NCBI GenBank assembly: GCA_021774785.1
Contig: JAJFIQ010000019.1
Location: forward strand, 1,054,001 to 1,118,000
Source: Emcibacter sp.
Lineage (GTDB): Bacteria; Pseudomonadota; Alphaproteobacteria; Sphingomonadales; Emcibacteraceae
Length of the DNA: 64,000 nt
Direction of reading: 5' to 3'
Translations under genes and position numbers: made by a program
Notes under the pieces: generated by a model
Told to the model about the DNA's origin: nothing
Seen by the model: only the letters and a program-made list of their open reading frames with translations
Databases searched by the model: none
Shown here: positions 23,221 through 33,061 of the stretch, piece after piece
Layout: each line of letters opens with the position of its first letter
Position numbering within the stretch: the stretch's first letter is position 1

Positions 23221-25569
23221 ATGGATAGGAAAATGAACACCAAAATTTCAAATCATAAAAATATAACCACAGCACTTAAATATACATTGATCGCTGGTGT
23301 CTCCTGTGCGGCTATGCTTTACCTTACGCCTGCCGCCTATGCTGCTGATGATGAAGACGGGAAATTTGAACTGGAGGAAATTCTTGTAACGGCATCAAAA
23401 CGCGGCAGTCAGACATTGATTGATGTGCCTATTGCAATGCAGGCAATCGGTGGCGATGCACTCCACGACCGAGGAGTTCAGGATTTTGCCGACTGGGCTA
23501 TCGCTGTAACGGGATTACGATTTGAAGATTTGGGACCAGGCGATAAAAGAATATTCCTGCGCGGGGTAAATTCCATCGGCGCGTCCACAACCGGGGTATA
23601 TTTTGATGAAGCCGTAATTACCGGCTCCAACAAAGAAGACGGCGGCGGTCGCAACGTGGATATCAAGATGTATGATATTGACCGCATCGAAGTATTGAAA
23701 GGCCCACAAGGTACGCTTTACGGGGCCAGTTCAATGTCCGGCACCATTAAAATGATCGCCAACAAACCGGATTTAGAGGGCATTGATGCCTATGTTGATG
23801 GCTCGCTTGGTAATACGGATGGTGGTGGTTTTAACTGGGACATAAACGCCATGGTCAACCTGCCGCTTATTGAAGATAAAGCGGCGCTTAGGGTTGTGGC
23901 ATGGAATGTGGACCGTTCCGGCTTTGTGGATAACGTACGTTTTGGTACAGATGACATAAACAATGAAGAAACATACGGGGGTCGGGTAATGCTGCGGCTT
24001 GCGGCAAGTGAGAATTTCACTCTCGATGCGTCTGTAATGATACAGCGTACAGAAGTGGGGGGCGGCTCCCGCATTACCCCCGAAGGTACCATCGGCCATA
24101 TTGATGCGGAACCGGCTTTGACAAGCTTTCCAGGCGGCGATCTGAAAACGACCTCCTTCACCCGCGACAATTGGAATGACGATTGGGAAATATATAGCCT
24201 GACTGCAAACTTTGAAATGGATCACGGGTCCATTACAGCAACCACCAACTGGTTCGACCGGGAACTGAATTTTAATTTTGATTCAACCCCTATCCTGATC
24301 TTCTTTGGCGCGCCTGTTGCCGGAATTACACATCAACCTCAATCCCGCCGCGTATGGTCCAATGAAATTCGTTATGCGTCGAATTGGGATGGCCCCATAC
24401 AGGTTGTAATTGGTGGCTTGATCCAACAGGAAAGAACCAATTTTGAAGTACAGGTCATCGCATCTGATCCAGATACAGGTCTGGCACTTGGGGCGTGGGA
24501 CCCGGAAAATGATTTTTTCACTGGTAGCGGGGTAGCCATATTTGGCCGTACCAATGACGGAAGCATTGATCAGGAAGCGATCTTTGGGGAAGCCTCCTAT
24601 GAGGTGTCTGACAAATTAACAGCGACTGTTGGCTTACGTTATTTCCATTCAAGCCAGAAATCAAGCGAACTGGAAACCCATCCCTTCTTCGGTTTTGGGT
24701 CAGATGAACGACCTCCCATTCTTCCCAATGATTCCAGCGATGACAAGCTGACAACAAAATTTAATATTGCCTACAAACATAGTGAAGATATCATGATTTA
24801 TGCCACCGCATCACAGGGTTTCCGGGTTGGTGGTCTGAATTCGGCGGGAATACCATTAATAGCACAAATACCCCGCAACTTTGAGCCAGACAGCCTGTGG
24901 AATTATGAACTTGGCCTGAAATCACGTTTTGCTGAAAACAGAGCGGTTCTAAATTTATCAATCTTTCAAATTGACTGGTCAGATATGCAGTCGGTCAGCA
25001 AGGATGAAACAGGCGCATTCCAGTTTATTGCCAATGCGGGCGATACCCGTATCAAAGGCATCGAGGCTGATTTAACACTGCACCCGGATGAGCAACTTGA
25101 AATTACCATGGGTGGGGCATATACCGACGCTAAACTGAACGAAGATCAACCGGGTGTCACACCGGGCAATGTGGTTGAAGTTGTCTTCCCTGGGCGTAAA
25201 GGTGATAGGGTACCCAACGTACCGGAATTCACCTTTAATGCCTCTGCACAATATACATTTGATGTGACAGAAGAAATCGGCGGGATGTTCAGGGTTGATT
25301 ATTCATGGGTAGGTAAGTCCAAAACCGAGTTCCGACCCCGTGGGGACGGTGATGCCGGCTTTAACCCCCATACAGAAGATATCGGCGGATACAGCAACTT
25401 TAATGCCCGTCTTGGCATTGAAACAGAAACCTGGAGCGCCAAACTTTTTGTCAACAACCTGTTTGATACCCGTGGTATAGTGGATGCCATTTCTTCGGAT
25501 CAGGACCCGCTGGCAGAATTGGTGATCCGGCCCAGGACTTACGGCCTGAATATCACCTGGCGCATGTAA
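23221..25569 (+). CDS. TonB-dependent receptor
   Basis: About 782 residues. The start was placed at the ATG at 23221, with 23233 as an alternative, because a signal peptide follows (ALKYTLIAGVSCAAMLYLTP, ending AAYA). The upstream GTG at 23173 is less likely. A TonB box EEILVTASKRG, a plug with FLRGVNSIGAS and GPQGTLYGASSMSGTIKMI, and a barrel ending RPRTYGLNITWRM are all present, so the receptor is complete. It belongs to the large iron-complex/sugar receptor family common in marine alphaproteobacteria. The terminator at 25598 ends its transcript. The following cyclase-like gene may act on related compounds, which is an inference. Confidence 0.9.
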   Translation: MDRKMNTKISNHKNITTALKYTLIAGVSCAAMLYLTPAAYAADDEDGKFELEEILVTASKRGSQTLIDVPIAMQAIGGDALHDRGVQDFADWAIAVTGLRFEDLGPGDKRIFLRGVNSIGASTTGVYFDEAVITGSNKEDGGGRNVDIKMYDIDRIEVLKGPQGTLYGASSMSGTIKMIANKPDLEGIDAYVDGSLGNTDGGGFNWDINAMVNLPLIEDKAALRVVAWNVDRSGFVDNVRFGTDDINNEETYGGRVMLRLAASENFTLDASVMIQRTEVGGGSRITPEGTIGHIDAEPALTSFPGGDLKTTSFTRDNWNDDWEIYSLTANFEMDHGSITATTNWFDRELNFNFDSTPILIFFGAPVAGITHQPQSRRVWSNEIRYASNWDGPIQVVIGGLIQQERTNFEVQVIASDPDTGLALGAWDPENDFFTGSGVAIFGRTNDGSIDQEAIFGEASYEVSDKLTATVGLRYFHSSQKSSELETHPFFGFGSDERPPILPNDSSDDKLTTKFNIAYKHSEDIMIYATASQGFRVGGLNSAGIPLIAQIPRNFEPDSLWNYELGLKSRFAENRAVLNLSIFQIDWSDMQSVSKDETGAFQFIANAGDTRIKGIEADLTLHPDEQLEITMGGAYTDAKLNEDQPGVTPGNVVEVVFPGRKGDRVPNVPEFTFNASAQYTFDVTEEIGGMFRVDYSWVGKSKTEFRPRGDGDAGFNPHTEDIGGYSNFNARLGIETETWSAKLFVNNLFDTRGIVDAISSDQDPLAELVIRPRTYGLNITWRM

Positions 25570-25597
25570 ATAAACGCCAATGATATAGTTCTTTATG

Positions 25598-25634
25598 CCG
25601 CCGCTGAGATACGTCTCATCGGCGGTTTTTATTT
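25598..25634 (+). terminator. Rho-independent terminator after the TonB receptor
   Basis: The hairpin CCGCCG...CGGCGG with inner TGAGA-TACG-TCTCA (25598-25625) has one mismatch and is followed by TTTTTATTT. It separates the receptor from the cyclase-like gene. Confidence 0.9.
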
Positions 25635-25647
25635 AAGGGAACCTATT

Positions 25648-26454
25648 ATGATTAAAAATCCAATATATATTATCATATTAGCCATAAGCCTATTCATCGG
25701 ATATTCCATAGCACCAGAGAGAAAGCAAGATTTTTCCTCCGCAAAATATATTGATCTGACCCATAGTTTTCATCCTAACATCCCCCATGGGCCGGGCTTG
25801 AAAGTGCAACAGATTGAAACTCTTTTTCACTATGATCCGGGCGTTGGAACAATGGGGCATGGCGCCCTCATACATTTTTATCAATTGCCCGGACAATGGG
25901 GTACCCACGTAGATGCCCCGGCTCATTTCATTAAGGGTAAAAGATATCTGGATGACATTCCGGTTAATGATATGGTTTTACCTCTCGTCGTAATTGATAT
26001 TCATGAAAAAGCTGAAAGCAATCCGGATTATCAAATATCTCTCGCAGATGTCAGGGACTGGGAAAGACGAAATGGCCCCATCCCTGAGAAATCATTTGTC
26101 GCCCTGCGCACGGACTGGTCAAAAAGATGGCCAGATCAGAAAAAAATACAGAACAAGGATAAGTACGATACTTCCCACTATCCCGGATGGTCGCATGACG
26201 TATTGGCGTATCTTGCCCAAGAGCGGAATATAACAGCTATCGGACATGAAACACCCGATACAGACCCCGGAATTGATGCCTCAAAATTTAATTTTGCACT
26301 GGAAATATATTTTCTTAGCCAAAATAAATACCAAATTGAAATGATGACTAACCTAGACAAGCTACCTGAAACGGGCGCGATGATTATTGCCAGTTGGCCC
26401 AAAGCTTATCAAGGATCCGGTTTTCCGGCCCGTGTCTTTGCAATCATACCATAA
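25648..26454 (+). CDS. Cyclase/kynurenine-formamidase-family metal hydrolase
   Basis: A 268-residue protein with an N-terminal hydrophobic segment (IYIIILAISLFIGYSIA) that probably exports or anchors it. The cyclase-family metal motif HxGTHxDAPxHF appears as GQWGTHVDAPAHF near residue 88-100. The first histidine of the classical motif is replaced by Gln/Trp context. IDLTHSFHPNIPHGPG and IGHETPDTDPG follow family patterns. Members hydrolyse formamides or lactam-like rings. The substrate here is unknown. A good ribosome site (AAGGGA) precedes the ATG. It is flanked by terminators on both sides, so it is a single-gene unit. Confidence 0.8.
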   Translation: MIKNPIYIIILAISLFIGYSIAPERKQDFSSAKYIDLTHSFHPNIPHGPGLKVQQIETLFHYDPGVGTMGHGALIHFYQLPGQWGTHVDAPAHFIKGKRYLDDIPVNDMVLPLVVIDIHEKAESNPDYQISLADVRDWERRNGPIPEKSFVALRTDWSKRWPDQKKIQNKDKYDTSHYPGWSHDVLAYLAQERNITAIGHETPDTDPGIDASKFNFALEIYFLSQNKYQIEMMTNLDKLPETGAMIIASWPKAYQGSGFPARVFAIIP

Positions 26455-26459
26455 TTAGA

Positions 26460-26486
26460 TAAAAAAAAAGCCAGCGCGAGGCTGGC
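26460..26486 (-). terminator. Terminator of the rarD gene
   Basis: Read on the minus strand, GCCAGC...GCTGGC with loop CTCGC is followed by a run of nine T (26461-26469 complement). It lies about 75 bp past the rarD stop. On the plus strand no T-run follows, so it acts mainly for the leftward transcript. Confidence 0.8.
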
Positions 26487-26559
26487 CAAGTCTGAGGGAG
26501 GAACTATGTTTCCCATTCACCATACTCAGCAACCACATCACAGACAAATCAACATATAG

Positions 26560-27489
26560 TCATACATTTGTGATCTTTTCCCGGGACGGTAAGAAACTGT
26601 CCATGGAATAAATCGCCAATGCCCCCCAGATGCACCCAAATGCAATAACATGAGTCATTGTAAAAGGCTCATTCCATAGGAATACCGCGAGCAGTAAGCT
26701 CATAGAAGGGGCTACATATTGCAGTAATCCTATTGTTGATAGGGGCAATCTTCTTGCCGCCGATGCAAATAAAACCAAGGGAATAGTCGTGATCGCACCG
26801 CTTATCACCAGCATGAACAAAGTATAGTTGCTATGACTAGCAATTTCTGGCGGTGTCGATAGTTCTAAAAAAACCAAATACCCAAAAGCGGCAGGCAGCA
26901 AAACGAGCATTTCAATCCACAGACCCATAATAGCCCCGATCAGTACTTTTTTCCTGACCAACCCATAGAGGGCGAAACTTGTGGCCAGATAAAGTGCTAT
27001 CCAGGGAAACTCCCCCCCTTTTATGATCAAATAAAGCACCCCAACAGTTGCCAGACCAACCGAATATAATTTGATTTTACTTAATTTTTCCCCCAGTACC
27101 AGCATACCAAGCGTCACGCTCATCAATGGGTTGATAAAATAACCGAGACTAGTTTGCACAACATTATCATTAGCTATCGCCCAGATAAAAACCAGCCAGT
27201 TAGAACTGATCAATGCCGCAGAGAACAATAGCATCAGTATCAATTTTATATTGCCAAATGCTTGCATGATTTCCTGAATTAGCATTGGAAAGGTCCGCCT
27301 GAAAAATAGCAGAAAAATTAGAAAAACAAATGACCAGACCATCCTGTGTCCAAGAAATTCAGAAGCTTCCACATGGGATAATTCCTTAAAGAATATTGGC
27401 ATCAGTCCCCACAGGATGAATGCTCCTAGGGCAAAGGAAATACCGGCAGTATTATTTTCCTGAGTTATATTTATTTCACTTTTAGACAT
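26560..27489 (-). CDS. rarD: RarD, EamA-type drug/metabolite transporter
   Basis: 309 residues from the ATG at 27489 (MSKSEINI), which has a better ribosome context than the 20-residue upstream extension. Ten hydrophobic helices form two EamA repeats. The motifs GAFILWGLMPIFFKEL at the start and LISSNWLVFIWAIANDNVVQ, SLGYFINPL, LLQYVAPSMSLLLAVFLWNE follow RarD proteins (chloramphenicol-sensitive protein family). It is an inner-membrane permease. Substrates of RarD are not firmly established. It is divergent from the dipeptidase gene with 149 bp between the starts. Confidence 0.92.
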   Translation of the reverse strand: MSKSEINITQENNTAGISFALGAFILWGLMPIFFKELSHVEASEFLGHRMVWSFVFLIFLLFFRRTFPMLIQEIMQAFGNIKLILMLLFSAALISSNWLVFIWAIANDNVVQTSLGYFINPLMSVTLGMLVLGEKLSKIKLYSVGLATVGVLYLIIKGGEFPWIALYLATSFALYGLVRKKVLIGAIMGLWIEMLVLLPAAFGYLVFLELSTPPEIASHSNYTLFMLVISGAITTIPLVLFASAARRLPLSTIGLLQYVAPSMSLLLAVFLWNEPFTMTHVIAFGCIWGALAIYSMDSFLPSREKITNV

Positions 27490-27638
27490 TCTTACACTCA
27501 CTGGTAGACACGGCATGTCACTGGTATCGGATAATGTATGAAAAATCAACTTTACTTGATAATTATCTTTTCATTGCCATAAATGCCATTATCCAGCATA
27601 CTTAATTCAAACGTATGATTTATATAATTTGAGGAAAG

Positions 27639-28817
27639 ATGATGTCTGGAAAAATCAAGTTAGTATTCATAATAATAGTTGGCGCCCTTCTGGTCATATA
27701 TTATATCGGTCTGCCACTATATGCTTCCCGTATGGATGCCAAAATGAATAGGGCTACAGTCCCGGCACCCTATCAGGTTTCTGTTGCTGCGCAAACACTC
27801 CATGACAGCTTAATTGTAGCAGATCTTCATGCGGATTTTCTGCTTTGGAATCGGAACTTCCTGAAAAAGAATGATTATGGCCTCGTTGATCTGCCCCGAA
27901 TGCAAGAAGGCAACCTATCGCTTCAGGCCTTTACCATCGTGAGCAAAGTTCCCAAGGGCATTAATATCCATAAAAACACTGGCGATACAGACCAGATTAC
28001 CCTACTTACCTTGGCGCAACATTGGCCATTTAAAAGCCTGTCCAGCCTAAAGGAACGGGCATTATTTCAATCCCGAAAACTCCATGATTTTGCTGAAAAA
28101 TCCAATGGTAAGTTTGTAATCATCAAAACCAAAGGCGAGCTTGCTAATTTTATGTCGGCCCGCGCTAAGCGCGAGAAACTATCCGCTGGCTTTCTTGGTA
28201 TTGAAGGTGCCCAAATATTAGAAGGGAATATAGCCAATGTGAAGGTCATGTATGATGCCGGATTCCGCATGATGGCTGCGACTCATTTCTTCGATACTAA
28301 ACTGGGCGGATCAGCCCATGGAGTTAGCCTTGGCGGACTAACAAATTTTGGCCGGCAGGTCTTTCAGGAAATGCAGCAGCGTGGCATGCTTATTGATATT
28401 GCGCACGCCTCACCCGCCCTAATTGATGATATTCTAGCCTTCGCCACGACACCCGTTGTGTCATCCCATACCGGGGTCCGTGGCGTCTGTGATAATCAAC
28501 GGAATTTAAGCGATGACCATATCAAAGGCATTGCCGCGACAGGTGGTGTCATCGGGATTGGTTTCTGGGATGTGGCTGTTTGTGATTTCAGCGCAGAAGC
28601 TATCGTCAAAGCCATCAAATATACAGCAGAGCTTGTTGGTGTCGACCATGTGTGCCTTGGCTCAGATTTTGACGGAGCCATTGAATCTCCTTTTGATGCC
28701 AGCGGTATGGCTCTAATTACAGAAGAACTTATAAAACAGGGTTTTTCCGAGAAGGATATTCGTAAAATAATGGGTGAAAACACCGTACGGGTATTAAGTC
28801 AGGTCTTACCGGACTGA
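27639..28817 (+). CDS. Membrane-anchored M19 dipeptidase
   Basis: A 392-residue protein. The N-terminal helix (LVFIIIVGALLVIYYIGL) is a signal anchor. The zinc-dependent M19 (renal dipeptidase) fold follows, with DLHADF (metal ligands), GIEGAQIL, MAATHFFDT, IDIAHASP, SSHTGVRGVCDNQRNLSDDH and CLGSDFDGA as the conserved metal and substrate positions. It hydrolyses dipeptides, some members acting on D-amino-acid or cell-wall dipeptides. A GAGGA ribosome site precedes two ATG codons (27639 and 27642), and the second is equally possible. It probably acts in the periplasm. Confidence 0.93.
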   Translation: MMSGKIKLVFIIIVGALLVIYYIGLPLYASRMDAKMNRATVPAPYQVSVAAQTLHDSLIVADLHADFLLWNRNFLKKNDYGLVDLPRMQEGNLSLQAFTIVSKVPKGINIHKNTGDTDQITLLTLAQHWPFKSLSSLKERALFQSRKLHDFAEKSNGKFVIIKTKGELANFMSARAKREKLSAGFLGIEGAQILEGNIANVKVMYDAGFRMMAATHFFDTKLGGSAHGVSLGGLTNFGRQVFQEMQQRGMLIDIAHASPALIDDILAFATTPVVSSHTGVRGVCDNQRNLSDDHIKGIAATGGVIGIGFWDVAVCDFSAEAIVKAIKYTAELVGVDHVCLGSDFDGAIESPFDASGMALITEELIKQGFSEKDIRKIMGENTVRVLSQVLPD

Positions 28818-28950
28818 TAGAAGAATACACCCTTAATTCACTTGGATCTGGGCCTTGCTAACCGTAAAAATAAAAATCTTTAACTTTTTCGCCCTATATA
28901 TTACTTTAGTCAGATGTAACCTTATCAAAGTCGAGGGTTTTCTATAGATT

Positions 28951-29694
28951 ATGAGACTGGGCGTATTTACCATATTTATACTTTTGGCCGGAAGGTTCAT
29001 TCCTGCGGATCATGCCAATGCTGTGGTTATCAAATCAACTGATACCCTGAAAAGTAACTACGAAATGCATCATAGTGTTGTCATTTATAATAATTTATCA
29101 AGTTACCAGAATATCCAAAAAAAAACGTTTGATAATAAGCAGACTATGATAAGTCAGCTATACTCCACCCACGATACATTCGACAGTAATAAAGATAAGC
29201 CAATAAGTTCGAATGAACTTGAAAAAATCAACCTGACACAATTTCCCATCTCGACTTCAATTTTGGAAACTTCCTATACCTATACCTCAAAAGAACGCGC
29301 CAAATTGTTTCTCGAAAATGACCAGAACGACAACTATATGGAAATGCCCGTTGGTTCTTTTCTTGATAGTTTTAAAAATGACCCTCTCTTGAGAACCATA
29401 TTTTTTACTTCAAAAGACCTGATATTCAGCTACAAGAAAAAAATTGCAAATATATTACAACTTGGGTTTGATATGGAAGCAAATGATTATAAAAATTATC
29501 ATGAATCATGGCGAAATGAACAAGATACTGCAAAAAAACGCTTAGGTCAAAAAGGGGGAGAAAATATGAAGCGGGAAGCCGGGCTTCTTTTTGGAGTTAT
29601 TTCAGAATCATATAAAACGATTCTCTATACCATTTTAATTATTCTGGTCACCGTATATATTAGTTTCCGATATTTTCTAAATAAATATATCTAG
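28951..29694 (+). CDS. EF-hand-like protein with C-terminal membrane helix
   Basis: A 247-residue protein with a hydrophobic N-terminus (FTIFILLAGRFIPADHA, signal-like) and a C-terminal transmembrane helix (TILYTILIILVTVYISFRYF). Two calcium-binding loops can be read: DSNKDKPISSNE (residues ~76-87) and a weaker DQNDNYMEMPVGSF. Between them the sequence is helical and polar. No family is recognised. A protein held in the inner membrane with calcium-binding loops in the periplasm would fit. It stands alone between a dipeptidase gene and the convergent cobA gene. Confidence 0.5.
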   Translation: MRLGVFTIFILLAGRFIPADHANAVVIKSTDTLKSNYEMHHSVVIYNNLSSYQNIQKKTFDNKQTMISQLYSTHDTFDSNKDKPISSNELEKINLTQFPISTSILETSYTYTSKERAKLFLENDQNDNYMEMPVGSFLDSFKNDPLLRTIFFTSKDLIFSYKKKIANILQLGFDMEANDYKNYHESWRNEQDTAKKRLGQKGGENMKREAGLLFGVISESYKTILYTILIILVTVYISFRYFLNKYI

Positions 29695-29716
29695 AGCATA
29701 ATCAGATCATATGAGC

Positions 29717-30562
29717 TCATAACTTCTTACCCTGTAGTTTAACATTTGATAAGTCTGTCGTTAGAGTTTTTCCTTCCATTGCCCCAAGCCAATCTAGGCC
29801 AGCCCTTAATTTAACGTTCTCACCAAGAACAATCATCGCCGGCGCCTTTATCTGTGCCTTGACCGCATCCTCTGCGGCCTGGGCTAAGGTTGTCTCCAAT
29901 ACAGTCTGCTTTGCCGTTGTGGCCTTACTTATTATGGCAATTGATTCATCTGGTCGGCGCCCTGAGTTCAAAAATTGCTGGCACATTAATTCAACCCTGC
30001 TTAATGCCATATATACAACGATAACAGGCGAAGATTTAGCCAACGCGTCCCAATCAATATCCTTTGACAAGCCACCGTCCTCACCATGACCCGTAAGAAA
30101 GGTTACCGCAGAATTTGTATGTCTGTCAGTTACGGGAATTCCCGCATAAGCAAGGCCACCAATACCAGCTGTTATTCCGGGTATCACACGAAAGGGAATA
30201 TTCGACCCTGCCAGACTGCGGGCTTCTTCCCCTCCCCGTCCAAATACAAAGGGGTCGCCCGCCTTCAGCCTTAAAACTTTCTTTCCCTCTTTTGCAAGGG
30301 TTATTAGCCGCCCGGATATATCCGCCTGTTTCAAAGAGGGCTTGCCCCCCCTTTTTCCTGCAAACTCCAGCGACAATTTATTATCAATCAAATCCAAAAT
30401 CTGCTGACTTACCAGGGCGTCATAAACGATAATATCTGCCTGCTGCATGCCTTTTAATGTCAAAAGAGACAATAAGCCCGGATCGCCGGGGCCTGCACCA
30501 GCCAACCATACCCATCCTTCCTCCATATCAGGTAAATTCTTAAGCACATCTTCTATACTCAT
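29717..30562 (-). CDS. cobA: CobA, uroporphyrinogen-III C-methyltransferase
   Basis: 281 residues from the ATG at 30562, preceded by AAGG; the longer frame from TTG at 30589 is unsupported. SAM-dependent methylation of uroporphyrinogen III to precorrin-2 feeds siroheme and cobalamin. The motifs LAGAGPGDPGLLSLLTLKG (SAM loop), DALVSQQIL, RLKAGDPFVFGRGGEEA, PGITAGIGGLAYAGIPVTDR and TGHGEDG match SUMT enzymes. There is no fused CysG oxidase/chelatase part. No cobalamin-type leader is visible upstream. The gene is isolated here, so its partner pathway genes lie elsewhere. Confidence 0.95.
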   Translation of the reverse strand: MSIEDVLKNLPDMEEGWVWLAGAGPGDPGLLSLLTLKGMQQADIIVYDALVSQQILDLIDNKLSLEFAGKRGGKPSLKQADISGRLITLAKEGKKVLRLKAGDPFVFGRGGEEARSLAGSNIPFRVIPGITAGIGGLAYAGIPVTDRHTNSAVTFLTGHGEDGGLSKDIDWDALAKSSPVIVVYMALSRVELMCQQFLNSGRRPDESIAIISKATTAKQTVLETTLAQAAEDAVKAQIKAPAMIVLGENVKLRAGLDWLGAMEGKTLTTDLSNVKLQGKKL

Positions 30563-30801
30563 TGTCTGCCTTGTATTATCCTGTCTCAAAATACTCAGTA
30601 TCTAAGAAAATTATGATCATTTAAAAATTTCACACATCAAGTTGTATTAATATAACCTAGATTGTGATATTTACATATTATTAACCTAGATTCTTATCAT
30701 CTTTTTAATGCTTTGGGTTTCAATATAGGAAAAGCAATTATTTAAAATAACTTTATGCAAAATTTTAACTGTGGCAAGTGAGTAAAGACGAGTTAAAGTA
30801 A

Positions 30802-32916
30802 ATGGGATTAAAATACAAATTATTGGCTGTGGTAAGCACCTTTGCATTAAGTATTTGGGGTTATAATGATTTCATAGACAATAGTGCTACTGAAAAAGCA
30901 CTACTGGATCAGGTGGATCTTCTGACTGAGAATGAAGTTGCTGCTGTTGACAGCACAATGGGTGTTATTGTTGCAAGTCCTGAAGATACAGGAAAAAATA
31001 TAACCCGTCCCCAAAAATTTGCAACCCGGGATATTATCCCTAAAAAAGCTACGTTGATACCACAAGGCCCCGCCTTTTCCGGTAGCACTACAGCGAAGAA
31101 ACTTCCGCATACATCACTGATTGTTCCCCAGAAAACAGAACAAATAACACGGGAGGAAGCCGTTTATGCAGCCATAGATGGCTCAGAAGAATCCTTAAAA
31201 ATATTACAACATTATTTTGATAGTTCAGCTGGACAGTCCGACAAAATTACCAAACTTGCATCAGAGGTGTTAAGTAAACTCGGCAATTCCGCCCTCGCTA
31301 ATAATAACCACAGCCTACAAGATGCCGCAGCAAGAGTTATTGATGCCGCAGCAAGGGCCGCGACATCTGCTTACACAATCCCCTATTCATCCATTTCTGA
31401 CTTTGGTTTGAGTTTTGGCGATCTTGGTTGGGATTTCGGCCCGGCAAAAAAAATTCCCCACCGTGGCTTTATTAGAATTACGCCCGCAAGCGGAAATATT
31501 GAAGGCACGGGCCTATTGGCATTGGAAGCCTCAAAGGAAAATGACTTTCTAAAAGACGGAATTATTAATGTCAGTGCTTTTGGAATTCCTGAAATGGAAG
31601 AAGGAAGTTTCCGCCTATTTGTGTTCACCGCACCCTTGCCCTCCGGCGTGTCTGTTTCCCAACCGTTTGGCGACAGATTTGGCGTTAATGGTAATCAGCT
31701 TCGCGTAATAGATACAGCAAAAACCGGCTCGCCCCAATGGGCCAAACTATCGTCTAACGGCGTTAGCTTAACCGGGGAAGAAGGCAATAAGGAATTCGCT
31801 TCTGCTACTGAGCCTATCAAACTGGGTTTCGAGCAAAAAAATGATATCAATGGATGGTTGCTAACCACTTTAGTTAAAAGTGGTGGCGAACCAATCAACA
31901 TGAGATTTGAGTCCGACAGCAAGTTGGAGACATATATCGTTGGCATCATTATGTCACCCGTCGATATGACCGAAATGGAAGAATTGTTAAATGAACAGCT
32001 TTTTGCCATGCTGGAAAACCTAGCTCCTGGCGGGTATGACACAGCTGGCCGTACTTTCAATAATGATTTTACTGCAAATATATTTAGCCAGTTCTTTAAT
32101 AATCCAAATTTACGTTCCGCTCTGGGACCCAACGCCCAAAATCTTGATGGCTTTGGTAGTCGGATTTCATTACCATCAGGAAATCCCCCTGCTGATGATC
32201 CCCCTGCTGATGACCCGCCTGCCGATGATCCCCCTGCTGATGATCCGCCTGCTGATGATCCGCCTGCCGATGATCCCCCTGCCGATGATCCGCCTGCTGA
32301 TGATCCGCCTGCTGATGATCCGCCTGCTGATGATCCCCCTGCTGATGATCCCCCTGCTGATGATCCCCCTGCTGATGATCCGCCTGCTGATGATCCGCCT
32401 GCTGATGATCCGCCTGCTGACTCTATACAGCTCTTTGCTGATGCTGGCCCGGATCAGACCATCTATTTGGGTATGGACTTTAATCTGGATGGATGCGCGC
32501 CAAACCCTTTCTCAATCTCTACAATATCATTATGTGATATCGAAAATGAGATAGGATCACTTGTATTTGACGAACTTTTTGATATTAGTTGGGAACTCCA
32601 GCTTGATGGCGATACCACGGTATCACTTGGTAATGACTTGCAATTATTTAATGTCATAGCCAATAACGGTGGGTTGTTCCCACTAGGGACTACTAATTTT
32701 CCCGGATTGGGCAGTTACATCATTGAATTGGTCATAGATTATAGCGGGAACGCGTTTGAATATAACAATATCACAGTGACTAATAATGGTGTGGCACTAT
32801 CTGCAGCCGATCAAATGACTCTTTTCATCGTCAATATTTCAGCACCACCCATGTTGGCTTTATTTGGATTGGGCTTTGCCTTTACCGTTTATCGGCGACG
32901 GAAGAACCCAAAATAA
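30802..32916 (+). CDS. Exported protein with PPADD repeats and PEP-CTERM-like tail
   Basis: A 704-residue protein with an N-terminal hydrophobic segment (YKLLAVVSTFALSIWGY). A large unique region to residue ~460 contains no domain I recognise. Fifteen exact PPADD pentapeptides plus a final PPAD (residues ~462-540) follow, then a beta-rich segment beginning FADAGPDQTIYLG (PKD/Ig-like start). The C-terminus is APPMLALFGLGFAFTVYRRR, a PEP-CTERM-like sorting tail (Pro-rich motif, helix, basic end), although the classical PEP is APP. It is probably sorted to the outer surface. The acidic proline-rich stalk may span a surface layer or bind cations. Confidence 0.75.
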   Translation: MGLKYKLLAVVSTFALSIWGYNDFIDNSATEKALLDQVDLLTENEVAAVDSTMGVIVASPEDTGKNITRPQKFATRDIIPKKATLIPQGPAFSGSTTAKKLPHTSLIVPQKTEQITREEAVYAAIDGSEESLKILQHYFDSSAGQSDKITKLASEVLSKLGNSALANNNHSLQDAAARVIDAAARAATSAYTIPYSSISDFGLSFGDLGWDFGPAKKIPHRGFIRITPASGNIEGTGLLALEASKENDFLKDGIINVSAFGIPEMEEGSFRLFVFTAPLPSGVSVSQPFGDRFGVNGNQLRVIDTAKTGSPQWAKLSSNGVSLTGEEGNKEFASATEPIKLGFEQKNDINGWLLTTLVKSGGEPINMRFESDSKLETYIVGIIMSPVDMTEMEELLNEQLFAMLENLAPGGYDTAGRTFNNDFTANIFSQFFNNPNLRSALGPNAQNLDGFGSRISLPSGNPPADDPPADDPPADDPPADDPPADDPPADDPPADDPPADDPPADDPPADDPPADDPPADDPPADDPPADDPPADDPPADSIQLFADAGPDQTIYLGMDFNLDGCAPNPFSISTISLCDIENEIGSLVFDELFDISWELQLDGDTTVSLGNDLQLFNVIANNGGLFPLGTTNFPGLGSYIIELVIDYSGNAFEYNNITVTNNGVALSAADQMTLFIVNISAPPMLALFGLGFAFTVYRRRKNPK
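32185..32421 (+). repeat. 15-bp tandem repeat coding for PPADD
   Basis: Fifteen complete units of CC(C/G)CCTGC(T/C)GATGA(T/C) (32185-32409) and a shortened sixteenth (to 32421) follow one another without interruption. All differences between units are silent third-position changes, so the pentapeptide is kept exactly. Such an array can gain or lose units by slippage without changing the frame. Confidence 0.97.
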
Positions 32917-33061
32917 AAAACATTAAATTTATCCGTTGGTAGCCTATTTGACATAGATAATATATAATTGACCTAAATATAAGAATTGGGGAACGTCTAT
33001 ATTAGATATTTTCACAAATTATCTTTTTTTCCTGAAACTGTCATTTTTTGTCACGGCCGGT

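Noticed and set aside
30590-30801. Cobalamin-type riboswitch upstream of cobA
   Set aside because: The gap is AT-rich, and no B12-box-like conserved segment or long structured leader could be seen.
32185-32421. Tandem 15-bp repeat as a non-coding or CRISPR element
   Set aside because: Variation is strictly silent in the PPADD frame, so it is a coding repeat.
32036-32554. A 172-codon frame with LLMIPLLMIRL repeats
   Set aside because: It is the +1 frame of the PPADD repeat and disappears outside the repeat context; the PPADD frame has export and sorting signals.
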